This document shows positions 15,554 through 24,061 of a stretch of DNA of 64,000 bases, one piece after another. The stretch comes from Sphingomonas dokdonensis. GTDB taxonomy: Bacteria > Pseudomonadota > Alphaproteobacteria > Sphingomonadales > Sphingomonadaceae. The notes below the pieces were generated by a model. It saw only the letters and a list, made by a program, of their open reading frames with translations, was not told the origin of the DNA and searched no databases. A program made the position numbers and the translations under genes. Positions within the stretch are counted from its first letter, which is position 1. Each line of letters starts with the position of its first letter. The stretch covers positions 558,001-622,000 of the forward strand of contig NZ_NBBI01000001.1 of assembly GCF_002197685.1 (NCBI RefSeq). Direction: 5' to 3'.

Positions 15554-15612
15554 CTCGAACCCGGGACCTCTCGATTAAAAGTCGCTTGCTCTACCGACTG
15601 AGCTACGGACCC
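15537..15612 (-). tRNA. tRNA-Lys (anticodon TTT)
   Basis: 76 nt with encoded CCA. Acceptor GGGTCCG/CGGACCC, D-arm GCTC...GAGC, anticodon loop CTTTTAA, T-arm CCGGG TTCGAGC CCCGG. The anticodon stem is AGCGA/TCGAG: three Watson-Crick pairs next to the loop, but the outer two positions (27-43 and 28-42) are A-G and G-A. The 3' end serves as integration site of the island. The stop codon of folK lies in its 5' end. Confidence 0.93.
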
Positions 15613-16106
15613 GCACCAGCGACGACGCGACTAGGCACAGAGCGGCGGCGGGTCAACCGGGCATGCAATTGCGCGATCGTGCGACCGGTAACCGGGTCTC
15701 GCCATCGCGGAACGAGATGAAGCAACGGCGCCAGGACGAAATCCCGCGTGCGGAAGACGGGGTGGGGGATCGTGAGCCCGCGCCCCATGACGGCGCCTCC
15801 AGACCAAAGTATGATGTCGAGATCGATGACGCGCGCGCCCCAGCGCTGGCCGCGGCGCCGGCCAAAGCTGCGCTCGATCGATTTCAGCTCGCCCAGCAGA
15901 TCGGCGGGTTCGAGCGGCGTGTGGATCAGGGCGGCGGTGTTGGCGAACTGCCTGATCGATGGGCCGACCGGGGCGCTGGTGATGATCGGTGCTGCGGCGA
16001 CCAGCCCTGGCAGTGCCTGGACAGCAGCGGCTACTTCGTCGCGCGGTGCCCCGTGATGGCCGCGGCGATTTGAGCCGATTGCCACAAGATAGGTTGAGCC
16101 GCTCAT
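15603..16106 (-). CDS. folK: 2-amino-4-hydroxy-6-hydroxymethyldihydropteridine diphosphokinase
   Basis: 167 aa; transfers pyrophosphate from ATP to hydroxymethyldihydropterin in folate synthesis. Signature segments: YLVAIGSNRRG at the start, RRRGQRWGARVIDLDIILW (the HPPK motif), IPHPVFRTRDFVLAPLLHL. The start MSGSTYLVAIG was chosen to match the family; an ATG 36 bp upstream would add an unusual Arg-rich leader. The gene ends unusually: its TAG stop is formed by positions 8-10 of the downstream tRNA-Lys, a 10-nt overlap. Divergent from the uracil-DNA glycosylase gene, with only 23 bp between the start codons. Confidence 0.93.
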   Translation of the reverse strand: MSGSTYLVAIGSNRRGHHGAPRDEVAAAVQALPGLVAAAPIITSAPVGPSIRQFANTAALIHTPLEPADLLGELKSIERSFGRRRGQRWGARVIDLDIILWSGGAVMGRGLTIPHPVFRTRDFVLAPLLHLVPRWRDPVTGRTIAQLHARLTRRRSVPSRVVAGAGP

Positions 16107-16129
16107 GCGTCGCAGCCTATCGGGCCGGA

Positions 16130-16789
16130 ATGACCTTCGCATCCTCCCCGTTGCCGGCCACCGAGCCGCCGCGCGACTGCCCGCTGTGCCCCCGCCTTGT
16201 CAGCTTTCGCCACGAATTGCAGGCCGAGTATCCCGACTGGTGGAATGCGCCAATACCGGCCTTTGGCGACCCGGACGCCTGGCTGGTGATCGTTGGGCTG
16301 GCCCCCGGCAAGCATGGGGCGAACCGGACCGGGCGCCCCTTCACCGGCGATTATGCGGGCGAGCTGCTGTATGCGACGCTGGCAAAGTTCGGGCTGAGCG
16401 AGGGGCAGTTCGATGCGCGCCCGGATGACGGACTGAGCCTGCGCGGTACGATGCTGATCAACGCCGTCCGCTGCCTGCCGCCCGCGAACAAGCCGACGCC
16501 CGAAGAGATCCGCACCTGTCGCCCGTTTCTGGAGGCGCCGCTGGCCGCGCTCCCCAAGGCAGCGGTGTTCGTTGCGCTGGGGCAGATCGCGCATCAATCG
16601 GCGGTGAAGGCGCTGGGCGGCAAATTGCCCAAAGCGAAGTTTGGACATCTTGCCGAGCATCGCATGCCGGACGGGCGGGTGCTGATCGATAGCTATCATT
16701 GTTCGCGCTACAACCAGAATACCGGGCGACTGACCGCGGAGATGTTCGAGGCGGTATTCGAGCGGGCGGTGGCGCTCCGGCCGCAATAG
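16130..16789 (+). CDS. Uracil-DNA glycosylase, iron-sulfur family (family 4/5 type)
   Basis: 219 aa. Removes uracil and possibly other damaged bases from DNA. Motif GLAPGKHGANRTGRPFTGDY holds the GxAPG active-site loop; the second motif is DSYHCSRYNQNTGRLT with the catalytic His, which points to family 5 (UdgB). Four cysteines fit a [4Fe-4S] cluster: CPLC near residues 17-20, NAVRCLPP and IRTCRPFL. The start MTFASSPLPATEPP gives the expected length and an unobstructed divergent arrangement with folK. Confidence 0.9.
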   Translation: MTFASSPLPATEPPRDCPLCPRLVSFRHELQAEYPDWWNAPIPAFGDPDAWLVIVGLAPGKHGANRTGRPFTGDYAGELLYATLAKFGLSEGQFDARPDDGLSLRGTMLINAVRCLPPANKPTPEEIRTCRPFLEAPLAALPKAAVFVALGQIAHQSAVKALGGKLPKAKFGHLAEHRMPDGRVLIDSYHCSRYNQNTGRLTAEMFEAVFERAVALRPQ

Positions 16790-16805
16790 CCCGGACGGCG
16801 GCGGA

Positions 16806-18023
16806 TCAGGCGGGCGTCGCCGAGGTGAGGGCGGCCACGATGCGATCGGCGAGGCGATCGGCGACGGCGGCTTTTGGCATATGCTCCCAGGTTTCGACGC
16901 CTGTGCTTGAGACGAGGTGGACGGTGTTGGTGTCGCCGCCCATCACGTCGCCTGATACGTCGTTCGCGACGATCCAGTCGGCGCCCTTGCGCGCGAGCTT
17001 CGCGCGGGCGTGATCGACCACATGCTCGGTTTCCGCAGCAAAGCCGACGACCAATGTGGGGCGGGCGGCGCTGTGGCCGAGTGTCGCGAGGATGTCAGGA
17101 TTTTCGACCAGCTGAAGCGTGGGGATGCCGCCGGCCTCCTTCTTCATTTTCTGCTCGGCGGCGTCCGCGGCGCGCCAGTCGGCGACGGCGGCGACCATCA
17201 CCGCCGCGTCTGCGGGTAGGGCCTGGTCCACGGCGGTAGCCATCTGTCGTGCGGTTTCCACGTCGATGCGGGTGACGCCGGGGGGTGTCGGCAAGGCGAC
17301 GGGGCCGGCGACGAGCGAGACGCGTGCGCCGCGCGCCGCCAGCGCGCCGGCGATCGCGAATCCCTGTTTGCCCGATGAGCGATTGGCAATGTAGCGCACG
17401 GGATCGATTGGCTCGTGCGTCGGACCGGCGGTGACGAGGATGTGGCGGCCGGCGAGCGGCTGATCGGAAGGCGTGCCGGCTTGCGGTTGCTTGGCGAGCA
17501 TCGCTTTGATCCGCGAGAGGATCGCGGCGGGCTCCGGCAGGCGGCCGGGGCCGAACTCGCCGCAGGCCATAGCGCCCTCGTCGGGCGCCATCACGGTGAT
17601 GCCGTCGGCACGGAGCTGCGCGACATTGCGCTGCGTGGCGGGGTGAAGCCACATCCGCACGTTCATGGCGGGTGCGGCGAGCACCGGCTTGTCAGTGGCG
17701 AGCAGCAGGGTGGTCGCGAGATCGTTGGCGAGGCCGCCGGCCATGCGTGCCATCAGATCGGCCGTGGCGGGCGCGACGACGACCAGATCGGCCTGGCGGC
17801 TGAGCTGGATATGGCCCATCTCGGCCTCGTCCTTCAGATCCCAAAGGGTGGTGTGGACCTCCTCCTCCGACAAGGCGGCAAGCGTCATGGCGGTGACGAA
17901 ATGGCTGCCGCCCTCCGTCAGCACGCAGCGGACGCCATGCCCCGCCTTGCGCAGCAGGCGGATGATCTCGCATGCCTTGTAGGCGGCGATCCCGCCCCCG
18001 ACGATCAGAAGTACCCGGCTCAT
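16806..18023 (-). CDS. coaBC: Bifunctional phosphopantothenoylcysteine decarboxylase/phosphopantothenate-cysteine ligase
   Basis: 405 aa; two consecutive steps of coenzyme A synthesis. The N-terminal CoaC flavodoxin-like domain (1 to about 185) shows [20 protein letters not shown] and the PAMNVRMW substrate-binding motif. The C-terminal CoaB domain begins near 190 ([20 protein letters not shown]), continues through [12 protein letters not shown] and the KMKKEAGG segment, and ends [20 protein letters not shown]. It is the last gene of a minus-strand run ubiE-ubiB-membrane protein-coaBC, and its ATG overlaps the previous stop (ATGA). Confidence 0.96.
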   Translation of the reverse strand: MSRVLLIVGGGIAAYKACEIIRLLRKAGHGVRCVLTEGGSHFVTAMTLAALSEEEVHTTLWDLKDEAEMGHIQLSRQADLVVVAPATADLMARMAGGLANDLATTLLLATDKPVLAAPAMNVRMWLHPATQRNVAQLRADGITVMAPDEGAMACGEFGPGRLPEPAAILSRIKAMLAKQPQAGTPSDQPLAGRHILVTAGPTHEPIDPVRYIANRSSGKQGFAIAGALAARGARVSLVAGPVALPTPPGVTRIDVETARQMATAVDQALPADAAVMVAAVADWRAADAAEQKMKKEAGGIPTLQLVENPDILATLGHSAARPTLVVGFAAETEHVVDHARAKLARKGADWIVANDVSGDVMGGDTNTVHLVSSTGVETWEHMPKAAVADRLADRIVAALTSATPA

Positions 18024-19108
18024 GCCGCCGTTCTTGTCACGGTGATGCGGCGTCTGTCGAGCGCGGCGCGCGCAAGGTCGCGCAGCGCGTCCGGGACGAA
18101 GATGAGGCCGATCGGCACAAGCGGCGCGATCAGGAACGCCCAGTGCGCGCGGCCCGGGCCGCTCCAGAACGTCAGCACGAGAACGAACGCGAGGGTGGTG
18201 GCCAGTACGCGGGTCGCCAGCGGGTTGCGCCAGGCGGACCAGCCCGCGATCGCAAGTGCGACGAGAAGCGCGGCGACGCCCGATGGCAGCAGCGACAGTG
18301 CGGTGGAGGCGGCGATCGCATGGAGCGCAAAGCCGAAGCCGGCGGCGCCGGCCCAGTCGGCGGATTGCGGGTCGCCGAGCGGGCCCATCACGGCGGCTAT
18401 CGCCTGAAGGTGGACGGCGACGGCGGCGGCGAATACCGCCATGACGATCGCCCAGCCGGCCGCCTCCCGCTTATGCCCTTCGAGCAGTGCGACGACGAGC
18501 ATGAGGCCGAGGTATAAAGCGGCCGTTTCGCGGATCATCGCGGCCATGAATCCAAGCGCTGCGGCCGTGATCCAGTGGCGGGGCGTGCGTGCGGCGAGCG
18601 ATAGTGAGAGGAGCAACCCGGCCCACAGATCGTGCACCGCGACAAACTCGCCGAGCAGCGCGTTGATCATGCCGGCGGCGGCGAGCACGACCGCGATGGC
18701 GCGCACGGATGGGCGCGGGATAGCGCTGCGCAGTCGTTGCCACCATGCGAATAGCGTCAGCATGGCAAGCGCGTACAGCAGCAAAGCGGCGGCGACCTGG
18801 CCGATAGCTGCCTGTAGAACCGCCAGAGTGGGCAAAGGGAAGGTGAACAGGAGGCGCGAGGGTGCGTCGGCCGACCGGGCCGCCTGGAGGCTAGCAGCGT
18901 AATAGTCGCTGCCGTGGCGCATGGCCTCGACCACGCCGGCGTTGGTGATCTCGATCAGCGACCCGGTCGCGGCGCCGGACCCGCCCGACAGCAACGCGAT
19001 CAACAGCACCAGCGCGAGTGCGGCGAGCAGCCTGCGTGCCTGCCGCGCCGAGCGGCCGGCGTAGCGCGAAGGCTCTGCGATCAGAAGCGGCCGGGCGGCT
19101 CTCGCCAC
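18020..19108 (-). CDS. Polytopic inner-membrane protein of unknown function
   Basis: 362 aa with about nine hydrophobic segments, beginning with LLAALALVLLIALLSGGSGA near residue 27. The N-terminal periplasmic loop has EAMRHGSDYYAASLQAARSA, and short charged loops such as MIRETAAL separate later helices. The layout resembles glycosyltransferase-like (DUF2029/PMT-type) membrane proteins of sphingomonads, but no catalytic motif is certain. Lies 2 bp after ubiB and overlaps coaBC by ATGA, so it is co-transcribed with quinone and CoA genes; a functional link is not evident. Confidence 0.8.
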   Translation of the reverse strand: MARAARPLLIAEPSRYAGRSARQARRLLAALALVLLIALLSGGSGAATGSLIEITNAGVVEAMRHGSDYYAASLQAARSADAPSRLLFTFPLPTLAVLQAAIGQVAAALLLYALAMLTLFAWWQRLRSAIPRPSVRAIAVVLAAAGMINALLGEFVAVHDLWAGLLLSLSLAARTPRHWITAAALGFMAAMIRETAALYLGLMLVVALLEGHKREAAGWAIVMAVFAAAVAVHLQAIAAVMGPLGDPQSADWAGAAGFGFALHAIAASTALSLLPSGVAALLVALAIAGWSAWRNPLATRVLATTLAFVLVLTFWSGPGRAHWAFLIAPLVPIGLIFVPDALRDLARAALDRRRITVTRTAA

Positions 19109-19110
19109 GA

Positions 19111-20646
19111 TCAGCCCATCATCGCCCAGGTTGCGACGATCCCGGCAGCTGCGCTGGCGAATGCCACGGCGGCATAGCGCCAGCCGCCGCCGATACGCAC
19201 CACCTCGATCTGACGCAGCGGCGGGGCAGGGGGCGCGCCGCCAGGTGCCGGGAAGCGCGCCTCAATCCGGCGGACGAGCTCGGGCAGGCGATACAGTGTC
19301 TTCACATCGGCGACGATGCGATCTGCCACCGCGGCTTCCGGCCCCAGCTCGGTGCGGATCCAATCCTCCACGAACGGGCCGGCGGTTTCCCACAGGTTGA
19401 TGTCGGGATCGAGCGCGGTCGCCACGCCTTCCACCATCACCATGGTCTTTTGCAGCAGCAGGAGGTGCGGCTGGGTGACCATGTCGAAATCACGGGTGAT
19501 CGAGAACAGCCCGTCGAGCATCATGCCGATGGACATTTCCTTCACCGGCAGGCCGCGCATCGGCTCACCGACCGCGCGCAGGGCCGTGGCGAATTCGCGA
19601 ACGTCGTGATGCGCGGGGACGTATTCGGCCTCGAAATGGATTTCGGCGACGCGGCGGTAATTGCCGGTGATCAGACCATAGAGGATTTCCGCCAGCCAAA
19701 TGCGCGCGCGACGGTCGATGCGGCCCATGATGCCGAAATCGACCGCGGCGATGCGATTGCCGGGGAGCGCGAAGAGATTGCCCTGGTGAAGATCGGCGTG
19801 AAAGAATCCCTCGGCGATCGCCTGCCGCAGGAAGGCGTGAACCAAGGTTTGTGCAAGCAGCGGCAGGTCATAGCCAGCCTCGACCAGCGCGGCGCGGTTC
19901 GACAGCTTGATGCCGTCGATCCATTCAAGCGTCAGCACCTTGCCAGAGGTGCGCGGCCAATCGATTTCGGGAACATGGAAATTCGGCTCGGCCGCCATGC
20001 CTTCGGCCAGTTCGCTGGCAGAGGCTGCCTCGCGGCGCAGATCGAGCTCGCGCGCGGTCCAGCGTTTGAAGGTCGCGATGACGAGGCGGGGCTGAAGCCG
20101 GGCGATCTCCCCGCCCATCGGCTCGACCTGCGCAGCGGCCCATTCATAGGTGTCGATCGCGCGCTCGAAATCAGCCTCCACGCCGGGGCGCAGCACTTTT
20201 ACCGCGACGGCGCGGCCGTCCGTCGTCACCGCGCGATGAACCTGCGCGATCGACGCGGCGCCGACCGGCTTTTCATCGAAGCTGGCGAACATCGTCTCGA
20301 TCGGCCGGCCGAGGCTGTCCTCGATCTGCGGGCGAATGACCTCGAACGGCAGCGGCGGCAGCGCGTCCTGCAAGCGCAGCAGATCAAGCGCAGCCTCGTC
20401 GCCGACGATGTCGGGGCGGGTGGCGAGCGTCTGCCCGAGCTTGACCGCGGCCGGACCGATCGCCTCGAACGCGTCGGCATAGCGGGGCTGATCGGGCACG
20501 CGCGCGCCAAGCCGCGCCAGGCGCAGCAGGCGCCGCAGCCGGGGCGGGGTCTTGGTGTCGTGCTCCAAGCCTTGAAGCGCGCCGTGGCGTGCCAGCGTGC
20601 GGCCCCACTTCAGCAGCCGCCACGTGTGAACGACAGGGTGCGTCAT
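19111..20646 (-). CDS. ubiB: Ubiquinone biosynthesis regulatory protein kinase UbiB
   Basis: 511 aa, membrane-anchored atypical kinase/ATPase of the ABC1/ADCK family needed for ubiquinone synthesis. Key segments: KLGQTLATRPDIVG (KxGQ motif), AAASIAQVHRAV-like glycine-poor nucleotide loop (PVGAASIAQVHRAVTTDGRA), VKVLRPGVEADF with the ATP-binding Lys, GFFHADLHQGNLF and AAVDFGIMGR (DFG). Two closely spaced hydrophobic helices end the protein (VAFASAAAGIVATWAMMG). Follows ubiE by 34 bp in the same operon. Confidence 0.95.
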   Translation of the reverse strand: MTHPVVHTWRLLKWGRTLARHGALQGLEHDTKTPPRLRRLLRLARLGARVPDQPRYADAFEAIGPAAVKLGQTLATRPDIVGDEAALDLLRLQDALPPLPFEVIRPQIEDSLGRPIETMFASFDEKPVGAASIAQVHRAVTTDGRAVAVKVLRPGVEADFERAIDTYEWAAAQVEPMGGEIARLQPRLVIATFKRWTARELDLRREAASASELAEGMAAEPNFHVPEIDWPRTSGKVLTLEWIDGIKLSNRAALVEAGYDLPLLAQTLVHAFLRQAIAEGFFHADLHQGNLFALPGNRIAAVDFGIMGRIDRRARIWLAEILYGLITGNYRRVAEIHFEAEYVPAHHDVREFATALRAVGEPMRGLPVKEMSIGMMLDGLFSITRDFDMVTQPHLLLLQKTMVMVEGVATALDPDINLWETAGPFVEDWIRTELGPEAAVADRIVADVKTLYRLPELVRRIEARFPAPGGAPPAPPLRQIEVVRIGGGWRYAAVAFASAAAGIVATWAMMG

Positions 20647-20680
20647 TCGCCGCTGCCCCGCGAGGGGCGGCTGGGATCGA

Positions 20681-21412
20681 TCATATCTTCCAGCCTGAAT
20701 GGATCGCGACGAGGCCCCCGAGCAGCGGCTCCACCTTGGTCTGAACGAAGCCAGCGTCGCGAATCATGCCTTCGAACGTCGGCATGTCCGGGAAACGGCG
20801 GATCGACTCGATCAGGTAGCGGTAGCTGTCCGCATCGTCCGCCAGCAGTTGCCCAAGCTTCGGCACCAGATGATGCGAATAGGCATCATAGGCTTCCTTG
20901 AAGCCCGGCCAGGTGGTGGTGGAAAATTCCAGGCAAAAGAATCGCCCGCCGCGCCGCAGAACGCGGTTCGCTTCGCGCAGCGCCGCCGGAATGTCCGTGA
21001 CGTTCCGAATGCCAAAGGCGATCGTATAGGCGTCGAAGAAGCGATCGGGGAAGGTGAGCACCTCCGCATTCGCTTCCGTCCAGACCAGCCCGTCAATCCC
21101 GCGCTCCTGCGCGCGTTTCACGCCGACTTCGAGCATGGCGGGATTGATGTCCGCAACCGTCACCGATGCGCCGTCGCGTTGCAGGCGGAAGGCAATGTCG
21201 CCCGTGCCGCCGGCCATGTCGAGGATCTGCTCGCCGGCGCGCGGCTTGACCCGGCGTACGAAGCGATCCTTCCACAAACGATGCATGCCCGCCGACATGG
21301 CATCGTTCATCAGATCGTAGCGGGACGCCACATTGGTGAAGACGCCGCCGACGCGAGCAGTCTTTTCCGTTGCGGGGATGTCTTCGTAGCCGAAGGATAC
21401 GGTGTCGCTCAT
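20681..21412 (-). CDS. ubiE: Demethylmenaquinone/ubiquinone C-methyltransferase UbiE
   Basis: 243 aa; SAM-dependent C-methylation of the quinone ring. Class I methyltransferase motif I ILDMAGGTGDIAFRLQ, then VTVADINPAMLEVG, the UbiE signature AFGIRNVTDIPAALREANRV, and the ending GGLVAIHSGWKI. N-terminal FGYEDIPATEKTARVGGVFT with ASRYDLMNDAMS is typical of the family. First gene of the run ubiE-ubiB-membrane protein-coaBC, and divergent from mutM across about 108 bp. Confidence 0.96.
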   Translation of the reverse strand: MSDTVSFGYEDIPATEKTARVGGVFTNVASRYDLMNDAMSAGMHRLWKDRFVRRVKPRAGEQILDMAGGTGDIAFRLQRDGASVTVADINPAMLEVGVKRAQERGIDGLVWTEANAEVLTFPDRFFDAYTIAFGIRNVTDIPAALREANRVLRRGGRFFCLEFSTTTWPGFKEAYDAYSHHLVPKLGQLLADDADSYRYLIESIRRFPDMPTFEGMIRDAGFVQTKVEPLLGGLVAIHSGWKI

Positions 21413-21520
21413 GCGTGCGGCTCTAGCGGCGGGGCGAGGGCGGGGCTAGGGCTTCTGACGCTAGCACGCACGGCTTTCGATCTGCGTCGACAGGCGAGCG
21501 ACACGCGCTAAAGGCCGGAC

Positions 21521-22336
21521 ATGCCTGAGCTTCCCGAAGTCGAAACAACCGTGCGCGGCCTACGCCCCGTTCTGGAGGGTGCGCGCGTGCGGCATATCGA
21601 GCCGCGGCGCGGCGACCTGCGCCGGCCGTTTCCGGCCGAGCTGCGGCAGGTGATGACCGGGGCCGAGATCACCGCACTCGGCCGGCGTGCCAAATACGGG
21701 CTGATCCACACCGATCGCGATCAGACGATGATCTTTCACCTGGGCATGTCGGGCCGCTGGCGAGTCGATCCGGGCGAGTTGCTGGTGCACGACCATCTCG
21801 TCATCGACACGGAGGCGGGGCGGCGCGTCGCGCTCAACGATCCGCGACGCTTCGGCTCGGTCGATCTTTGGCCGACGGCGGAGCTGGATGCCTTTCCTGC
21901 CTTTGCCGCCCTCGGACCTGAGCCGCTGGGGCCGGACCTCAGCGCCAAATGGCTGAAGGAGGCGCTGGCCGGACGACGGGCCTCGATCAAGTTGATGCTG
22001 CTGGACCAGCGGATCGTGGCGGGGCTGGGCAACATCTATGTCTGCGAGGCGTTGTATCTGGCGCGAATCTCTCCCAAGCGGGCGGCAGGGAACATCAGCC
22101 TTGCGCGGCTCGAGCGGCTGGTGGAGGCAATCCGCGCCGTGCTGCTGTCCGCCATCGAGGCGGGCGGATCGTCGCTGCGCGACTACGCGCGGCCGGACGG
22201 CGAGCTTGGCTATTTTTCCAAGCAATTCGCGGTATATGGCCGGGAAGGACAGCCCTGTGGATGCGGCGGCACCGTGCAGCGATATGCCGAAGGCGGCCGC
22301 TCCACATTCTGGTGTCCGGCCTGCCAGCGGAGTTGA
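21521..22336 (+). CDS. mutM: Formamidopyrimidine-DNA glycosylase MutM/Fpg
   Basis: 271 aa bifunctional glycosylase/AP lyase that removes 8-oxoguanine and ring-opened purines. The mature N-terminus [13 protein letters not shown] carries the catalytic Pro and Glu. Further landmarks are [31 protein letters not shown] (helix-two-turn-helix) and the C-terminal zinc finger CGCGGTVQ...[11 protein letters not shown]. An intact, full-length gene, followed by a terminator and then rpsT. Confidence 0.97.
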   Translation: MPELPEVETTVRGLRPVLEGARVRHIEPRRGDLRRPFPAELRQVMTGAEITALGRRAKYGLIHTDRDQTMIFHLGMSGRWRVDPGELLVHDHLVIDTEAGRRVALNDPRRFGSVDLWPTAELDAFPAFAALGPEPLGPDLSAKWLKEALAGRRASIKLMLLDQRIVAGLGNIYVCEALYLARISPKRAAGNISLARLERLVEAIRAVLLSAIEAGGSSLRDYARPDGELGYFSKQFAVYGREGQPCGCGGTVQRYAEGGRSTFWCPACQRS

Positions 22337-22373
22337 CCAACAGCATGATCGCCGTTAAAGGGCGCGGCTTCCA

Positions 22374-22403
22374 GGGCGATGGGTGTTCCCGCCGCCCTTT
22401 TTT
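22374..22403 (+). terminator. Rho-independent terminator after mutM
   Basis: GGGCGATGGG, loop TGTT, CCCGCCGCCC with one two-base internal mismatch, then six T. It lies 38 bp past the mutM stop and ends 26 bp before rpsT, so rpsT must have a promoter overlapping or following it, or be reached by read-through. Confidence 0.7.
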
Positions 22404-22429
22404 CATCGACTGATATTCGAGGACTGTAA

Positions 22430-22693
22430 ATGGCGAACACGCCGCAAGCGAAGAAGCGCATCCGCCGCAACCAGCGCCGGGCCGAAATCAATGGTGCGCG
22501 CGTCAGCCGCATCCGCACCTTCGTGAAGAAGGTCGAGGCAGCGCTCGCAGCGGGTGACAAGCCGGCAGCCACCGAAGCTCTGGCGGCTGTGCAGCCGGAG
22601 CTGGCACGCGGTGTGGCGCGCGGCGTTCTTCACCGCAACACCGCCAGCCGCAAGTTCTCGCGTCTGACCAAGCGTCTGTCGGCACTCGCCTGA
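22430..22693 (+). CDS. rpsT: 30S ribosomal protein S20
   Basis: 87 aa, basic and helical, of standard length. Starts [20 protein letters not shown], with the family pattern [18 protein letters not shown] and [20 protein letters not shown]. Binds 16S rRNA early in 30S assembly. Followed by a strong hairpin terminator. Confidence 0.97.
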   Translation: MANTPQAKKRIRRNQRRAEINGARVSRIRTFVKKVEAALAAGDKPAATEALAAVQPELARGVARGVLHRNTASRKFSRLTKRLSALA

Positions 22694-22731
22694 ACGGACG
22701 TGCCGGCCTGATCGGCTGGTAGCAGATACAC

Positions 22732-22766
22732 AAAAGGCCGGGTGGCATCGTGCCGCCCGGTCTTTT
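22732..22766. terminator. Terminator after rpsT (bidirectional shape)
   Basis: AAAA, stem GGCCGGGTGGCA, loop TCG, TGCCGCCCGGTC, TTTT. The 12-bp stem has two G-T wobbles. A run on one side and T run on the other allow function for rpsT on the plus strand and for the convergent SDR gene on the minus strand. Confidence 0.85.
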
Positions 22767-22809
22767 GTCGTGCGTGGAAGCGGGTGGTGATGCCCGCTCC
22801 CGCTCCTGA

Positions 22810-23667
22810 TCAGATAAAGGCGCGGCCGCCCGTGACGGGGATCGTGGCGCCGATGATGTAGCTTGCCTCCTCAGTGGCGAGCATGACGTACGGCGCAGCG
22901 AGCTCGGCCGGCTGCGCCGCGCGGCCGAGCGGCGTGTTGCTGCCGAACGACTTCACCGCTTCGGGCGGCATGGTGGACGGGATCAGCGGCGTCCAGACCG
23001 GGCCTGGTGCCACGGCATTCACACGGATCTTGCGGTCGGCCAGCATCTTTCCAAGTCCGGCAGTGAAATTATAGATCGCGCCCTTGGTCGTCGCATAGGC
23101 GAGCAGTTGTTCGCTCGGGTCTTCTGCGTTGATGGAGGTCGTGTTGATGATCGAACCGCCCGCCTTCATGTGCGGCAGCGCAGCCTTCACCAGATAGAAC
23201 ATCGCATGAATGTTGGTGGCAAAGGTCACCTGCCACTCCTCGTCGCTGATATCCTCGATCTTCGCAAAGCTCGCCTGGTGCGCGGCGTTGTTCACGAGAA
23301 TGTCGATGCGGCCGAATGCGTCGGCAGTGTCTGCGACGATCTTGCGCGCATGGGCCGGATCGCTGATGTCGCCCGGCAGCAGCAGCGCGCGGCGGCCCGC
23401 GTCTTCGACGAGGCGCTTGGTCTCCTCGGCGTCGTCATGCTCATCGAGATAGCTGATCGCGACGTCGGCGCCTTCGCGCGCATAGGCAAGCGCGACGGCG
23501 CGGCCGATGCCGCTGTCTGCACCGGTGATCAGCGCGCGCTTGTCGAGCAGGCGACCGTGGCCGGTATAGCTATGCTCGCCGTGATCGGGCCGCGGGTTCA
23601 TTGCCTCCGTCTTGCCGGGCATCGGCTGCTGCTGTTCGGCCTGGGGCGGCGTGGGGCGATCGGTCAT
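22810..23667 (-). CDS. SDR family oxidoreductase (YghA-like)
   Basis: 285 aa NAD(P)-dependent short-chain dehydrogenase. Cofactor loop ALITGADSGIGRAVALAYAR, structural VNNAAHQAS, catalytic Ser in IINTTSINAE and the Tyr-x3-Lys as YATTKGAIYNF. The long polar N-terminal extension (about 45 residues, rich in Pro, Gln and His, with HGEHSYTGHGRL) is typical of the YghA/GsiB-type group often linked to stress responses. The start at 23667 was chosen for AAGGGA 8 bp upstream. An inverted repeat GGAACG-5-CGTTCC at 23706-23722 lies just upstream and could be regulatory. Confidence 0.92.
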   Translation of the reverse strand: MTDRPTPPQAEQQQPMPGKTEAMNPRPDHGEHSYTGHGRLLDKRALITGADSGIGRAVALAYAREGADVAISYLDEHDDAEETKRLVEDAGRRALLLPGDISDPAHARKIVADTADAFGRIDILVNNAAHQASFAKIEDISDEEWQVTFATNIHAMFYLVKAALPHMKAGGSIINTTSINAEDPSEQLLAYATTKGAIYNFTAGLGKMLADRKIRVNAVAPGPVWTPLIPSTMPPEAVKSFGSNTPLGRAAQPAELAAPYVMLATEEASYIIGATIPVTGGRAFI

Positions 23668-23916
23668 GAGATTCCCTTGCAGAAAGTGTCTCATGACAAG
23701 TCGTTGGAACGGCTAGCGTTCCGGCTCGCGCGAAAATTGGCGTGCGCCGTTGATTAGAGATCCGTGGCGATGGAAGCGCCGTGTGCTCGCGGGTCGAAGC
23801 GAACCGATGCCATGCAGAAAAGCAGAGTCGATGTTGTGGCACATTCTATACGGGAGTGTGTCAGCCGGTACGCTGCGGCTGCTGTGGCAAGGGCAAAGGT
23901 CTTGAACCTTCGCCGC

Positions 23917-23992
23917 TGGTGACCCCTACGGGACTCGAACCCGTGTTTTCGCCGTGAGAGGGCGACGTCCTAGACCGCTAGACGAAGGGGCC
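23917..23992 (-). tRNA. tRNA-Glu (anticodon CTC)
   Basis: 76 nt with encoded CCA. Acceptor GGCCCCT/AGGGGTC, anticodon stem TCGCC/GGCGA with loop CTCTCAC, T-arm ACGGG TTCGAGT CCCGT. All arms pair well. Confidence 0.95.
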
Positions 23993-24061
23993 GTGCAAGC
24001 GGGAGCGGCGCCTCTACGGGGGACGCGGCGGCTCGTCAAGCCGCCACGTGCCGTTTTTCGT

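Noticed and set aside
19018..20901. Long plus-strand open frame of 627 codons opposite ubiB
   Set aside because: It is antisense to a clearly recognised ubiB gene. Its composition (Arg, Ala, Gly, His rich, no motif) is what high-GC DNA gives opposite a real coding frame.
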